The notes below the pieces were generated by a model. It was not told where the DNA came from. It was given only the letters and a program-made list of their open reading frames with translations, and made no database searches. A program made the translations under genes and the position numbers. Below are positions 24,501 to 38,750 of a DNA stretch of 64,000 bases, in pieces (within the stretch, counting starts at the first letter, position 1; the number at the start of each line of letters is the position of its first letter). The stretch is from assembly GCF_020740795.1 (NCBI RefSeq), contig NC_067283.1:7281659-7345658 (forward strand). Direction: 5' to 3'. Source of the DNA: Apus apus (lineage: Eukaryota; Chordata; Aves; Apodiformes; Apodidae).

Positions 24501-27500
24501 GCTGCAGGCTCTGAAGTACAGAGAACCACAAGTCCATTTATCACTTCACTATACATTTCATCAGAGGCCTCTCAGAAGTTTTAGACTGTACTCTTTTCCC
24601 TGTGTACTCTTACTAAGGGTTCATGTTAATTTAATATTTAACTTCATGAGCAGTTTTCCTGTATCTCAGTAATTCATATACACAGTACAAATTTGGTCTG
24701 TTCCCTCAGCTTTTGCATTCAGCTGGTTTGACTGATCTAACGTTGCTGATTTACCAGTATAATTTAGCTTGTCTGAAAAGAAGGAAGATTGATGTTGGCT
24801 GAAACAAAATTCTGAGATGCTTATGGAGTTTTATTGCCCTAGATTTTTTGACTGCTATTTGTTTAAAAAAGTAGGCAGAACTCTGACTTCAGATTTTCAG
24901 GAATGCCTACATGATGTCAGTGTTGCTAATTCTTTGAGTCAAGTCATTGTGGTTAGCCAGTCTTGTTTTCTGTCTCTGTGGTAAGATTTTAAATCCAGAA
25001 GGCTAACCTCAATGCTCCCCCAAGAAAGCAGGCAGAGATGACAATGCATTTCCTTCTTTGACCTCTCTAGTAGAGTTTTATAGAAAGATGGAATCTGTCA
25101 AATTAGACTGAACACCAAATCACCTGCATGAGAATGAAAGGGTCAAACCCTGTTCCTGTAGCAATATGTGGAGCAAGACTGTATTGAAATATATTTTTAA
25201 TTTATTTTTCTTTTAAAATTGTTTTTGTATTAACTGTGAATTTGCCCCATGCTTGTGAGTTACACATGGTTATGTATCATGTCAGAGCAAACTTGAGGTT
25301 ATTTGGATTTCTGAAATCTGCATTTCTGTACTGAAAGATTGAGCACAGATACCTGTCTTGAATTTTTTGAGTTTGTAACGTTTTTTTGGGGGGATAATTA
25401 TAATATTTTGATACATAACTCTGGTTTAACATAATTTCTTTGGGAAATACTCACGGTTCAATATACATTTTCAGTACAGGGAGGAGAGGAGGAAGGTTTA
25501 AGGGAAATCCTTCCCTGCATTAACTTCTGCCTTCGTCTCCTTTCCTTGTGCTGATACTAGATCAAAGCACAGAGTTGCAGCTTCTCGTGAGCTGTGCCAA
25601 TACTGTGGCTGAAAGGGTGGCCAAAAATGCACCTTGTCAAGGACCTGCACAGCCCTGCTGCCTTCTCACTGAGCCCTGAGCCCAGGCACAGTGATGCAGC
25701 ATGAGCAGCAGGCCTGCTCCTGCTGGGACACTGCTGGGCTGAGTCACTTCTGTTGTTACAAAGCCACGTTGCAGACCCTCAGCACCTCCTCTCAGTTCAC
25801 ACAGAGGTTACGTCTCTCCTTCCAATTAGCAGCATAATCATCTGTGGACATGAGCTAAATAACTCAGTCCCACCCAGATGGGACTGGAGCCTGTTTAATG
25901 AGTAGAAGATATATAATATCAGCATTACATAATTTAAAAAAATTTGGCTTGTCACCATGAAATGCACCTGCGTGCTCTGCTTGTACCACTGGAGCTGTGT
26001 AAAGCAGCTGAAGCAAACTGGCCATTTGGACCAGGCTTAACTCCTACTTTAAATCACAGGATTATTATGATAAGAGCAGGAGTATTCATTGTGCTGGAGC
26101 TACCTCTGTGCAGGCCTGTTTTTTTCTGACCAGTGACAGATCACACCAATGACAGCAGGTGGGTGATCAGGAAACCTACTAATAATCCTTTGCATTTGTC
26201 AAATATATACAACTCCCTCTAACTGGAGGATTTAAAACAATAAAAGCATGGTTTGGAAAATAACTCTAGTAGTGGAAGGACAGCTGGCCACTTTGTCACC
26301 ACTGCCACTTTGGCATTATTTAAAACTGACCTGAATTCTTGATCTGGCCAGTCTGTTGATCTATAATCATAGTGACCCGTTAATTACTTGGCTTAATTAC
26401 AGCTAATCTATTCTAGTGAGAGGTGTAACTGTATGTAGATTTTTAAGTTTCCATGTTATTCTTCATTGGGATAATTTTGAGGCATAAAAGATTCAGCAAT
26501 GTCTTGTTACCACCCATTTCACACAGACTGTTGTACTTCACTGGTAAATCCTCAATACAAGATTCTTCACTCAGGCAGTAAATATCATGGCCATGAGAAA
26601 CATCCTGTGTTCTTCACACACAGAACAGGGGATTGGAATCCCTCTCAATATCATTTCAGCCATGCACTTACGACCTGTGCTTCCATAATTCCTCTTTGCT
26701 GTGGTATTGACACCAGGTGTACCATTGGTACACTACCTTTTCATGCTTTCCCTGACAGAAAGATGCAGTTAGAAAAAGGCATCAGGTATTCATGCAGGAG
26801 TGACCTTTTAACGTCACACACAGATACATGAAGAAAGAGCTGCCACTGAAACCTCCTGATTAAAGATAAATGTAGACAGCTGGTAAAAACATTAAGATAA
26901 AAAGTAAATCCATTTGCCCTGTGTTTCCCCTGTTATCCCACCTCCTACTCTAAATTGATGTTGTCAGCACTCATGATTTTATCACAAGTCTTGTGATGCT
27001 TTGTGTTTGACTTACACTCCAGCTAGTAGAGTTGTGTAATGAGGTTAGAAACTCAGCTTTCCTCTTTCTTTAAAGTCAGTTTCTAGTCCTAATGGTTAGA
27101 GTATAAAGCTTGCAAATGTGACCCAGGTGCACCCTAACGGCTCAAAAAAACTGAAAGCAAAGTAAGAGCTCCACATTTATCATTTTACAGACAGGCACAT
27201 GGTTTTGAGGGTCAAACTGTAGTTCTTGAACATTTGGAGCTGGCAATAGTGGCTTGAAAAAACAGTTCTTAAACAAAGTACCACAATATGTTGCATTTTC
27301 CAGGGAAGCACAGGAGTCATTATACCAGCAGTGATAATTCTCTTGAGACAGGCACGTTTTCCCATTTACTTTGTTGCAGCATCTCAGGATTCAGCCCCAG
27401 TCTGACAGGGCTGGAGGGCATCTCCTTAATGCATAACCACCTTGCCTGATGCTGGAGGGCTCACACTGCTTGCTTGTGCTACCAGAGGGAAAGCTCTGCA

Positions 27501-30500
27501 GCACTCCCTGTTCCTCTAGCACGTCTGTGCTTAATACCTGTAAAACCAGGAATGTTCTGACCTCCAGCCTTGGAAGGTGATCTGTCTTTCACAAAGCTCC
27601 AGCAAGCAACTAGGAATACCCCACCCCTGCCAATCCAGCAAGGGGTAAGCCAACCAAGCAAATGCAAGTATGTGAATACAATAACATTGAATACCGTTGG
27701 GTTGAATTAAGAACCCCAAAATGTCCCAAATGCAGGTTTTGATGTACAGACCAAAACCACTCAGCTGCTGGTTTTGGAAAACCAAGCTCCTAATAGCAAC
27801 AACTCAGATTTGAAGGAGGCACAATATTTAAACAGAATTCCAAATTATCAATGGCTTAACAGTATATCCCTAAAAATGTGAATTACATCTAGAACTGAGA
27901 GGTATCAAAAGCAGTCAGTGAAGCCTGAGTGTTGTGTGTGCACATTGGTCAAAAATTCTCTGCAGTCCACAGACTGGTGGTCCCACAGGCCTCTCTCTGC
28001 TTGCCCTAAATTATTGTGTAATTTATTCTGGAGATGACAAAAATACAGGTAATTGTGGCAAAGTCTAATTGCAAAGAAGAGGTGGAAGTCTCTGAGACCT
28101 AATTTCCACATGAATAAACAGAATGCACAGGAATGTTATGTTTAACAAGTATAAACTTATGTGAAAAGCTAAATTTTCATAATATCTTAGTATTTGAAAC
28201 TGAACTAAAGAAGCTCAATTGATCTTACACTGACTGTAATTAATCTTGACCTGGAATTAAGTAGTAATTTTCATGTCACCATTTCCATGAGACTGCCACA
28301 TTGCTTGTAAACTGCTTCCCCTGTAGAAAGCTGAATAAACCCTTATTGAATCCTGATCACTTTGCTGAGTGTTTCAAAGGGCACGTGCATTTTTGTGCAT
28401 CATGACCCACTTTAATTAAGGCTTATATTTTTATATCGATATTAAAGCACTGTGGAAAATCTGTGTCTTGCAAGAGGTGTATTCTTCAGCCTCAGGACCT
28501 TCTCAATAGCTTAGAAAAGGAAATTGAAAATTCATCTCTTAGGATATGCAAAACATTAAAGGGGTCTACTTCTGTCTTATGCTGGTTTCTGTGAAGAGGA
28601 ACTGCACTTTCTCTTCATGCTCCCTGTCTTTCTTTGTAACCTTTTCCAGCTTCTTTCTAGCTCTGTTATCTCTAACTACTATCTCAGCCATGTGGGCCTC
28701 TACTGCTGGGATACCAAAGTCAGGGGTTGTTCTAAAATGTAGAATGAGTAATGTTTAAAAGATTGTCCCACGTGTATTGTTCCTCCTTCCAGTGCACTCT
28801 GTGGCAAGACTTCTGTTGCTCTGGCAGGACAATTTATTGGTAGTTGTGGTTGCTTTTTAAATAATGGAACATGTATGAACTCCTTGTAGTACAGCTCTGT
28901 GTAGATACAGATGTGTGCAAGCCACTGATTTGACTTGAAACTCCACAATATAAGAATTGAGATGCTAGAATTGCCATCCTGTGAGTCTGTCTCCTTTTCT
29001 GCCTCACTAAGCGTTAATTACTGTGGTCTCAAGACTCTGTTCTGCCCTTTTCTTTCCTCCTCCCCACTCTCCACTGTCACTCCCAGTGGCTAAGAAGTCC
29101 TTCCAGTAAAGCAATCCAGTTCATCTCCCAATAAAGGGCCATCAGCCAACACATTCTGGGCCTAAATTCATCTCATAAATATTGGTACAGGCTTAAATAA
29201 ATGCAGTCCCTCAGTTAATGTACTAGATTTCAATGGAATTACATGGGGAATTAATTTTCCTCTGTCTGCAATCCAGAAAAAAACCCCAACAAAACAGTAA
29301 AAGAGGGAAGTGCTTAGAATCTATGGCTCAGCTTTGAAATTGGTCGAAAGACTGGTTCTCTGATGCTACCAATGAATATGCAGACCGTAGCAAGATGTGC
29401 ATGTCTTCTATACAAACACATCACATATCAGGCTTTACTGATAAAGACAAAAGTTCCTCTGGCTGGCAACCCCATTGAAAGTCAGACCTGTGTGGTTATT
29501 TGTTACGTGAAGGCGTGTATTTTAGTATGTGTGCATAACTTCTGCTGCATGTAACAACATCTATTTTTGTATGTTTCTCTCTTTTGATGGCATTCACATA
29601 GCACATTACCGAGAGTGCCAACAACATTTGCAGGACTTCATCTGACAAGGTCCAGCAGAGTATACACAGTTGTGCTGGTGTATATAGTATTTTGTTAGCT
29701 CCAAGGGCCTTGTGACGTGCTCTAGTACCTAAGCGAGAAGCCAAATATCAGGATATTCTAGTACAACTGGATGGGAAGACACACACATGGAGAACTCGTG
29801 ATGAACTTTCAGCTAAAACTTCATTCCCTTTCCCTTTATTTTTATTCCACTCATTCATCTCCCATCCTTTCTGTCTGCTTAATATACACTCTTCTATTTC
29901 TTTACCCATTGCCCTGTTCCTTTTGTTTCCCAGATGAAACATCCCTCCTTTCCCCATTTATTTCCCTTAGTAAGTTCTATCCATATAGGTCATAATTTTC
30001 TCCATCACTTCCCCTGCTCACCCCAACATCTTGGGCAGGAGTGATTGAAGCAATGGTTTCTGAAAGAGCAAACCATTCTCTAGAGAATCATAGAGAATCT
30101 CTACAGATCATTATCTTTCTCTGTTAAAGGAGAAAGAGAAAATGTGTGAAGTCACTTCATAACACAGTCAATTTGTAGATGGAAATCCTCTTGCTGCAAG
30201 AGGTAGAACATAAAGCACCTATAGGTATTTGATCTGAGCAAAGTCTTCCTTGACTCAGTATTGTCATTCCATTCATATACATGCAGCTGATGTCTCTAGG
30301 AACACACTGAAAGTTCAGGTCTGTGCATTAATTAAATGAATGGAGTTTTAATATGGAAGATGCAGAAAAATACTTTTTTTTTATCTCTTCCAGAATGGAC
30401 AGCACACAAATTGTAATAATTTGCATTCTGATTGTTATAATGATAAAACTGAACCTGTCTAAAAGCCTGTTGCTGACTCTTCATGGGTCTGTTTGGTCTG

Positions 30501-33500
30501 TTCTCACACTGAAAATTATTCTCTAACTCTCTGAAAATAAGAATACAATAGTCAGGACCCCTTATAAAATCTTCCTAGAGGAGTCCAAGGATACTCACCA
30601 TTGGTCTCAATGGAGCTTTCACACATCCTTGAAAGGAATTCATTAAGCTGGAAAAGCTGGCTAGAAACCAGTCTTCCTATAATGTCTTCCATAATTTGCT
30701 TCAAGGGACACATTTATAGTCACTCAGCCTTTTTTATAGATCTTGTGCAAGATGAAGGGCTGGGTCACAATTGCAAGACTTTAATAAATAGATGTTTGTT
30801 GCATGCCACAACCCAAATAATTTTTCAAGCATCTCAGGACAGTGCAGTCTCTTCAATATGGATTTTCCCAAGGATGTGCAGCAGGATGATAGCTGCAGCC
30901 TCTGGAATCACAATCGTGTAGTGACTGGTTTTGCTCCAGGTGCTTCTTCTTCCATGCTGACCCATTCAGATGCAGGAAGAAAACATCCAGCAACTGCAAT
31001 TTCTACTCTTTTCGTTCATATTAACTTCTCTACAGGCTTGTTTGTGGAAAAAAATTACAATAGAAAGGTCCCTCTGATAGGAAAACATCACTGAAACTTT
31101 GAATATCTGTCAGACATAGCCAGACCTCTGGACAACATACTGCTTTTCCAAATGGACCTAAAATCTCCTTCATGAAGTCTAATTTATGAGAGTCATCTGT
31201 CATTCCCATTCCTCCAAATGCTGCTATTGAATTATCATGGTTAGAGAGAAAGGGAACAAAAAGGCCCATGTATAAAGAAGAGAGAGATTTTTTGGGGGTG
31301 TGAAGTTCATGGGAGTTTTAGAATAGGAAGGAAGATTTAGCTGACTTTTGATTGCCAAATTCAGTCAGAAACTTCCAGCTGAAGGTAGCCCAAATTGAGA
31401 ACTAGCTCCTTTCCTTATTGTCCTCATCTTTCTCAGAAAACTGGGCACATTTGCACTGGACTTTTCTTCTGGAGATTTTCCACCTGGTCACAAACATTGG
31501 AAGCTATGTCTTAGCATGGTAAGCCAAATAGCTCTTGCACAAAGAAGCACTGAATGCTTTTATATATTGCAACAGGAACAGCCTTGAGTCACCATATTGA
31601 TATACAAAGGATCAGATAGTAAACTTCTTATTAGCAGCCAGGAATTTATTTTGAAATTTATTCTTTTTCTTTGACATCCCTACATATGGTCTGAAGGATG
31701 CTGGTACAGTTCTCTTTCTATCAAAATAGGATATAATGTGTGACTGTGTTCTAGAAAAGTGTTACCTTTTTAACAGATTTATAGTTTTTTAATGTCAGAC
31801 CACCACAAAGCTTTCAAGCAATAGCTGCTGGCCAAAATTATATTAGGAATGTGCACATAATGCTCCATTTCCCTCAAGGAAGAGGAGGTAAACACAGGCA
31901 ATCTGGACTGGGAGGGCCAGAGCAGAGGTAGGGTGGTGGCCAGCTCCCCAGTGTCTTGGCTTTTGCTGCCCTCCTTCCTAGAGTCTCTGCTGGGTTGATC
32001 CATGGCAGTTTCAAAACAGGGCCTTTTCTGAAATGATCAGAGCCCTTTGTTTTCATGCCTATATCCATATTTAAGTAAAATGTGCCTGTCATTCAAGAGA
32101 GGTCCTCAGCTTTCTGTGGCAGCCCTTGTTAGGCTCTGTGCAGACAGACACACTTTCTTCTGCCCATGCCTTCTCAACAGGCATATTAGCTTGGGCACTG
32201 AGCCATGCTAATATAGCTCGGTGGCTCCTAGACAGGGGCTGGCACGAGTCCGTTTGGCTCGGAGTCCGGGCAGGGTGAGCCCACATCTGTCTGCACCTGC
32301 CTGTGCTGACAGAGTTAAAAATCAGGGTGGAAAAAGAAACAGGAGAAGACCTAAAGGAGCACCTCTGAATCCACCTTGCGTGAGCAGCCGGAGTGCCTGA
32401 AGTCGGGGGGATGCTGGGGTGCAGCCACAGGCAGGGCAGGAGCTGTTGGGCTGGATCTTGCCTCTCTCTCCAAGGGAGGCTCTGGAGCCTGTTTGTTTCA
32501 CATTGCCCGCAGGAACTCAGCAGGAACAACAGCCCTTGCTGAATTTCTGCAGGCTGCCCATACACCCTTTTCTTCCCAAAAATGGCAGTACAAAAGGAGC
32601 GAGACAAAATAACAAAGAAGGGATATTTTGTTCTGCTGAAGACCAGCTACTCCACGGAATGCACAACAGTGTGACTGTTGTGTCCTGGGGGAGAGGCAGA
32701 AAAGGCCCCCATAAGGGGGGAAACAATATTTGTGGTGAATTAACACTGCTGACAGACGTACCTGGTACACCGGGTTGGTGGATGCTGTTCCTTCAGTTTG
32801 CAGGGAAAAGCAACACACTGGAAAGCTCAGTGGCATTTTTAAATACTTGTAAAATCTGTGCAGCACAACCTGAAACTATTAGTACCCAGTCAGTCACAGT
32901 GCTGCTAATTGCAACACCTCATACTAGCGAAGCTGGGTTAAGGAACTGAGCTCAGGAAAAAAGACCACCTAATTTATGTCCCCATTAGTTCTTGCATAAG
33001 CTGAAATTATGGGACTGACTCCAGCAGGAGAAGCCAGATCACCTAGATTAGGCATTTAGGCTTCATATGCAGAGAGCAATTCAAAAAGCCAATCTGGTTT
33101 CCTCGGTGAAGGCAGAGCTGTTGGGATGTAGCCAGTGCTGAATACTGCGTTTGCTTTCACTCCCTTCCTCTCCCCAAAGCTCCAGCCCTTGCCTCAGGGA
33201 TGCCCACAGGAACTTGTGGCTCTTGGCTCTGGAGGAACCTCTTCTGTTGGGTGCCAAACTGAGCTGGGTCCACTCTTTGTTCAGGAAACAACCAGTGGCA
33301 CTAGGCTAAGCAGAGCCTGCAGTGCACTTCCCTGCTTCCTGAGCCCAGCTGGCTATGAAAAAGATAGGGAGAAATTTCATCTTCATCACACATTTCTGAG
33401 TATGCCCTTCTAGTCATCTTCCAATTCTTTTGTAGGTTTTGGCCTAAATCCAGGCTGCAGACGAGCTTAGGTGGGAGGTCAACCAGGCTTTCAAGCTGAG

Positions 33501-33767
33501 CTGAAGGGCTCCTCAGGGATCAGGCAATGCTGGTGGTTAGGCAGTGCTCCCTTTGGAACCCCTTGGAACTAAGGTGCCTAAATTCTGTCTAAATCCAGAG
33601 TTTAAGGAGCAGGGATAACACTCTCGAAGTGCCTTTCTAAAAAAGCAGTCAATGCAGAAATTGCTCCTCCTGCCCATAGACAGCCTGCATTGTTTGGTTC
33701 AGTGGCAGAAGGAAGCGGGGTCAGGTGTTTCTTTTGTGCTCAGTGAAATGATATCTGTGTGCCCAAG
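21586..33767. other. Long intergenic stretch without recognisable genes
   Basis: About 12 kb of moderate to low GC. Open frames of 60-110 codons on both strands show no domains and overlap in several frames, as chance frames do. The segment around 26,350-26,480 (gttaattacttggcttaattacagctaatc) is dense in homeodomain-like TAATTA sites. No RNA gene, CR1 copy or LTR was recognised. Two opposite-strand frames of 172 and 176 codons near 32.1-32.9 kb lie at the right end and are judged chance. Confidence 0.55.
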
Positions 33768-33812
33768 AAGCTGGAAGGGATATCTGAGGTCACCAAGTTC
33801 AGCCCTTCACTG
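33768..33812 (-). repeat. CR1-like LINE scrap, antisense
   Basis: The text 'aagaagctggaagggatatctgaggtcaccaagttcagccc' resembles the antisense 3' end of CR1 (ggctggaagggacctctggaggtcatctagtccagccc). The tail repeat is missing and the rest is unrecognisable. Confidence 0.5.
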
Positions 33813-34927
33813 CTGCAGACAAACATGATGTAATCCCTTTCATTACATGAGCAAACTCCCATTCTAAAAGTAGTTAGTTTTGCTTGTTTTCCTCTTTTTT
33901 TTTTTCTCTACTTGATTTGCTCTCCTGTCCTACTGCAGTAAAGTTATGCCCAACCTTACTTTTTGTTTTTGAGCCTGTGCTTATTCCAGGCTAGTTTTAC
34001 CTATTATACTCTGATGTCTGGCCCTTGTCTGCACATTTTTTGTATTTATGGTGAGTGGAAATGGAAGATGAAATCCATGTGACAAGAGTTCAATATCCCT
34101 GTATTTGTGCATATTAACTACTCAGCCCACTAATGCTTGATTAGACAATTTTGAGATACAGGCAAATGATAATTACATTGGTCACAATACATTTTACTGA
34201 ACATCTGAAGTAGCCATTAAAAAGAAAAACCTTCAAGAACAAGAAGAACTTTTATTTTAATAAACAATTTATAATTCAGTCATGCGGTTCTCGAAGATAC
34301 TTATAACTGAATTATAAAGTAGCTTATTTCACTTAGTGTCACTTTACATTTTACCAGTTGGAAGATCTGCAAAAGGTTTCACAAAGCAGAGATAAGTCCC
34401 CTGGAACCTTCCAATTGCATCTGAAAAACCTGGGCTCCTTTGCTCTCCCTTAGACTTAGCACATTCCAGCTACCAGCGATGTCCCAATCAGCCAGAGTCC
34501 CCACCAGCAATCTGGCATCTTTTTGCTCTTCATCTCTGTCACATCAGACTTGAGACATGACTTGAAGCCAGTTTTGTAATGAAGGTAGAACAGAAAAGTA
34601 TAGGCTTGGGAGAAAAATGATGAGGGGAGAAAAATGTTTGCTAATTGTGTGCAGGTGACTGTGGTTAAAGGGAAGTGTGAACATTTTCTGGCTTGCCTAG
34701 CACAACAGAACACTCTGAGCGGCCTTCCCTTGTGATACATTCAAGGCAATTTTAGTTTGAGTTTCTTTCCAAGAAAAATTTTAACCTTTTTTCCTGATCA
34801 GTTTAACACATTTGTCCCTGGGACATTCTGCTCAGTGTCTGTAAAACTGCTTCTTCTGCCTGTCTGTCCTCAAAGCTTGGCTCTCCCCCACCAGCTACAA
34901 AATAGAAAAACTTGGACACATCTAATC
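33813..34927. other. Intergenic DNA, nothing recognised
   Basis: AT-rich sequence with a T11 run near 33,895. Chance open frames only. Confidence 0.6.
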
Positions 34928-35116
34928 AGCAATACATATATTAGTTCACAATAATACAAAACCAGTTGGGGATTGTATATATGCACACTCAGCATGAAGT
35001 GTATTGATTCACAATAAAGCAAAGCCAATTTGAATTTCTATGTATGCATAATCAGCGTTGCATGTATTGAGTCACAACAATACAAAACCAATTTGCCAAT
35101 ATGTGTGTACTCCTGA
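34928..35116. repeat. Three-copy 63-bp minisatellite
   Basis: Three diverged units start at 34,928 (agcaatacat), 34,991 (agcatgaagt) and 35,054 (agcgttgcat), exactly 63 bases apart. Each contains a core of the form 'ttgattcacaataatacaaaaccaatttg' followed by 'tatgtatgcatactc' with substitutions. There are no length changes between units, but base identity is only moderate, so the array is old. No known family was recognised. Confidence 0.9.
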
Positions 35117-38100
35117 ACTGCAGATAGCCATTTGGATGTCTTGACTCATAGTTTATGTGGAGTAGTCACTTCTGAAGGCAAATTCTGGGAGTAGTTACAT
35201 ACCCAGACCCTGGGTGCTCTGGCAGCCTCTGCAAAACCTCATCCTGTCTCTAGGGGTTTGGCTGCTGGTGCTCCAGGCCAGCTCGGATGCAGCATCACTG
35301 CAACCTGGGAGCAGGCTGCTGGGAAAGAAGCTGTGTGAGACCAGCTGGGAGAAGCCCCAGCAGGGGCTGATCCCTTCACTCTGGAGCTGCCTTTGCTCCA
35401 GCCCTTCCCCTCAGTCCTTGCCTGAGTGATGCTGCAGCTACACCTGAGCATGGCCACCTCCTTGACTGCCCCTTGCCTTCCTGGCAGGATCTTGGAGCAG
35501 CCTCATCCCATGCCCAGCTGGTGCTCCCTGACCCTGCACATGGGGCAGTTCATGTGCAGGAAGCCAAGAGACGTGCTCTGCTTGCCTGCCCAGGGCAGCA
35601 TGTGGTGTGTGCTTTGGGGCAGGGGAAGCACAGCCACATACTCCTCACATTCAGGATTAGCAGTACTGGGCCCGGTTCCTGAGCAGGCACCTGAGTGCTG
35701 TGGTCATGTGTCTTTCTATAAATTATTACTTCACTTCATCACTCGCAGCCTCTTTTCATCACCTCTTTTCCTTCAGACTGATGAGCATTTAGGGGTGGGA
35801 GGCTTTTTCCCTCTCTAGCTGGACCAAGGCCATTCAATGGAGTGAGCAGCAGGAGGTACTGAAAGAGAGATACTGCTAGCACTGTTTCCACATACCCCAA
35901 GACTGATCTTTATGCAGCTGAGACTACAAGGGATATCCCTTAAAATAAAGGCCAGCTTATTACCCATCTTCTCCAACTCCTGTGGAACTAAATATCCTGA
36001 AGTTGAGAGAAGCTGCTGCACAAAGCTTCTTTATAGCTCTCAGTGTGCCTTCTTTGCTGGCTCCAGCTGCCCCTACACTCTGTTTTTCCTCAGTCTTTTC
36101 TTCAATATTTTTTCCAGTTGACTTAGTTATTACAGTACATGGACCAGACTGAGGAAAATACACTGAAGGTTGGAGCTGGCAGAGCAGGGGGAGCTGCAAG
36201 GGAAGTGCTTTTGCCATCCACTGACATCATCTCTGTGTTAATTGGTCGCATTCCCGTGGATGGGAAGCACTGGCCAGAGTCCTTGGGCTTACTTCCGTGA
36301 CACAGAACAGAGACAGTGCCTGTATCCTGCCAGCCTCTTTCTTTGCCAGCCTTCTGGCAAAGCCTAGGACATTTATAAAAACAGTACAGTACTTTATTTA
36401 GCCCCTACTGAGAAAAAGTCACTTTGCAGCTCCAGTTTAGGCACAAGGCACTAACAAGCAGATTTAAAAAAAAAAACACCACAAAACAACAAAACATAAA
36501 AACGCATAAATACATAAAAACATTTCAAATGAATACATGAAGTTGATTTGTATTCTAGATGACCTTGTAAATCAGGAGATTGAGCTGTGCCTTTTATCTC
36601 CAGAGAAACAGGTTCAGATCCTGATTAGCCCATAGAAGAAATTCCATTTAATGGTCTAATTTTAGTGTGCTGAAAAGCTGTTCCCTGCCTAGAACCACCA
36701 CCTATTATGGCATGATTGGCAGTCTGTGTTCAAGACAGAACAAGAACTTCACCTCATCTCTACTCCTATTACTTCATCCTGCCATCAGCTCACACTACCT
36801 AACCCTCCACTTCCAAAGAGCCTGAGAAAACAGACAAGGTTTGCAGCACGAACGGAGTCATCGTGGCTGTGCCCGGGCAGAGCAAGGCAGGCAAGCAGTT
36901 AATAGGGCCCCTGGTGGTGCCAAGAGAATGGCAAGGTGGCAGAGGGGAGCCTGAGAAATCAAGAAAGAAGCTGCTGGAGGGAAATTTCAATGGAAGGAGA
37001 AAGAAAGTAGATATGGAAGGGAAAAACAGGGAATGAGGATGGATAGGGAAAGGATACATGAGTAAGCAAAGGGTGAGATGCAGGTACACCCGGGGCTGAT
37101 GGCAATAAAGCAAAACAAGTGTAACTGTCTAATTGACAGAAGGAAACATTGGCTGTAGGAGGGAGTCTCAGGGTCACTTCCCTGAGTGGTATCTATGTGT
37201 CTGGTGGTCCTGGTTGGCATAGAAATGCTCTTAGTCCTCAGCTTGTGCTGTTCTGTGACAAGAGGATCTTAGCATTGCTGTTTTCCCAAGTCTTCATTTC
37301 TCAGAGCACCAAACTCTCTGTTCTGCAGCAGAGCAGAGGATTTGCAACACTGATCAGCAGCCAACTCAGGTCTCCATCTTATCTTTGCAGAAGCTGCAGA
37401 TGAAGAAATGCTCTTCTCTAGCCTTATCAGTACAGTATCTCCAAGATATTTGGTTGTATTTCTTCTACCAAAGTGAGAAGCTTGCATGATGTCCTGCTAG
37501 GTGTTCTCTATAGGCAGAACAAGTGGAGGAAAGTAATAAAAATTGTCCCGTGACAGCAGTAAGCCTTGTGACCCTGTTCTGTGCAGTGCTGTGAGCAGAC
37601 ACAAAACATTGTCACCCTGAGGTGGCTAAAGAAGTGGGTGAAAACCTGTAGGTGATGGCTATGAAGGTATTGCTGTCAAACTGGGAGGCCATTTCAGCCA
37701 GGCCTTGCTGTTTTCCTTGTCTTTTCATGACCATCTTGGGTGTGAGATGCACTAACAAAGTACCTCTCTTTGGGTTGGTCTTACTTGGGGCAACAAAATC
37801 TGAATTTAGGATGTGGTTGATAGTAGGGAAAAATGTAATAAAATCAGCCAGGTGTTTTTGTGTGACTTACTGCACTTTGGGAGGAGAGATGCAAAAGAGG
37901 GACCTCCTGACTGGGCAGCAGCACAGGGAGGGACTGGGGGCACAGAGGGGACTAAAGACTGAATATGAGGACAATATTGGACATCCTTTTTGGGCTGCAG
38001 TTAATCCAGCAGTGAAAGCCATTGTCCATAACCCCATCACTCATCATCTCCTCCCATCTGAGCTTTCATCTTCTTAATACCTGCTTATCACCCAGCCTAC

Positions 38101-38359
38101 CTGCCTCTGTTAAACTGAGGATTTCAAAAAGAGCTGTTATTTGAATTATTGGCTGTAACCTGGATCGTTTGCCCAGATGGTGTGAGGGAGTGATTATACA
38201 GCAGTTAGGCTGGTTGACCTGGGAGGGGGAGAGCCTGCAGCTGAGGGGTGGTGATAAGCAGCTGGAGTGGGTGAAAAGAAATAAACACTTCACCCAGCTC
38301 AGCTGCAGGCAGAACAGGATGTGTGACTGCAACCTAAGACATAGGAGATAATTATTCTA
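35117..38359. other. Intergenic DNA with A-rich tract and possible old SINE scrap
   Basis: Contains an A/C-rich tract at about 36,464-36,530. Near 36,609-36,619 the plus strand has ggttcagatcc, close to the RNA polymerase III box B consensus, in a setting that could be a decayed tRNA-derived SINE (MIR-like), but no convincing box A precedes it. No genes were recognised. Sequence from about 38,275 may already belong to the following CR1 copy. Confidence 0.45.
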
Positions 38360-38750
38360 CTCCACTTGGCACCGGGAAGGCCTCAGCTGGAATACAGTGT
38401 CCAGTTTTGGGCACTGCACTGTAAGAAAAATGTAGACAAACTGGAGAGAGTCCAGGAGAGAGACAGTAGAAATATCAGAGGCACAGAAGGAACAACCTAG
38501 GAGGAAATTTTGAAAGGATTGTTTGTTTAGTCTGGGAACAGCAGAGTCTAAAGAAGAGACAGGATAAAAACCTTGCCATATGTGAAAGTTTATTGGAAGG
38601 AGGATAGTGATAAATCCTCCCCCATGGCCACTGGAGGACAGGGAAAGAAGGAACCAGCTTCATTCGCAGCTAATGAAATTTAGGTTTGACATTAGGAAAA
38701 ACTTTTCAAGAAAGAGAGGGCAATGAAGTAAAGCTAGCTAGGAAGTGCAT
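38360..38750 (+). mobile_element. Old CR1 LINE fragment, sense
   Basis: Shows the CR1 ORF2 pattern in sense orientation: 'cctcagctggaatacagtgtccagttttgggcactgcactgtaag', 'gacaaactggagagagtccag', then 'cccatggccactggaggacagg' and 'tttaggtttgacattaggaaaaactttt'. The 3' end is lost or degraded near 38,750. It belongs to a more diverged group than the next copy. Confidence 0.85.

Noticed and set aside
30076..30100. 'gagaatcatagagaatc' as a CR1 tail
   Set aside because: Only the tail-like words are present, with no adjoining CR1 body. Probably chance.
32089..32949. Opposite-strand frames of 172 and 176 codons
   Set aside because: They overlap on opposite strands, with no recognisable protein family and no codon-usage signal. 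Treated as chance.
36541..36625. tRNA gene suggested by the box B-like ggttcagatcc
   Set aside because: No box A at the right distance and no cloverleaf pairing visible. At most a decayed SINE scrap.
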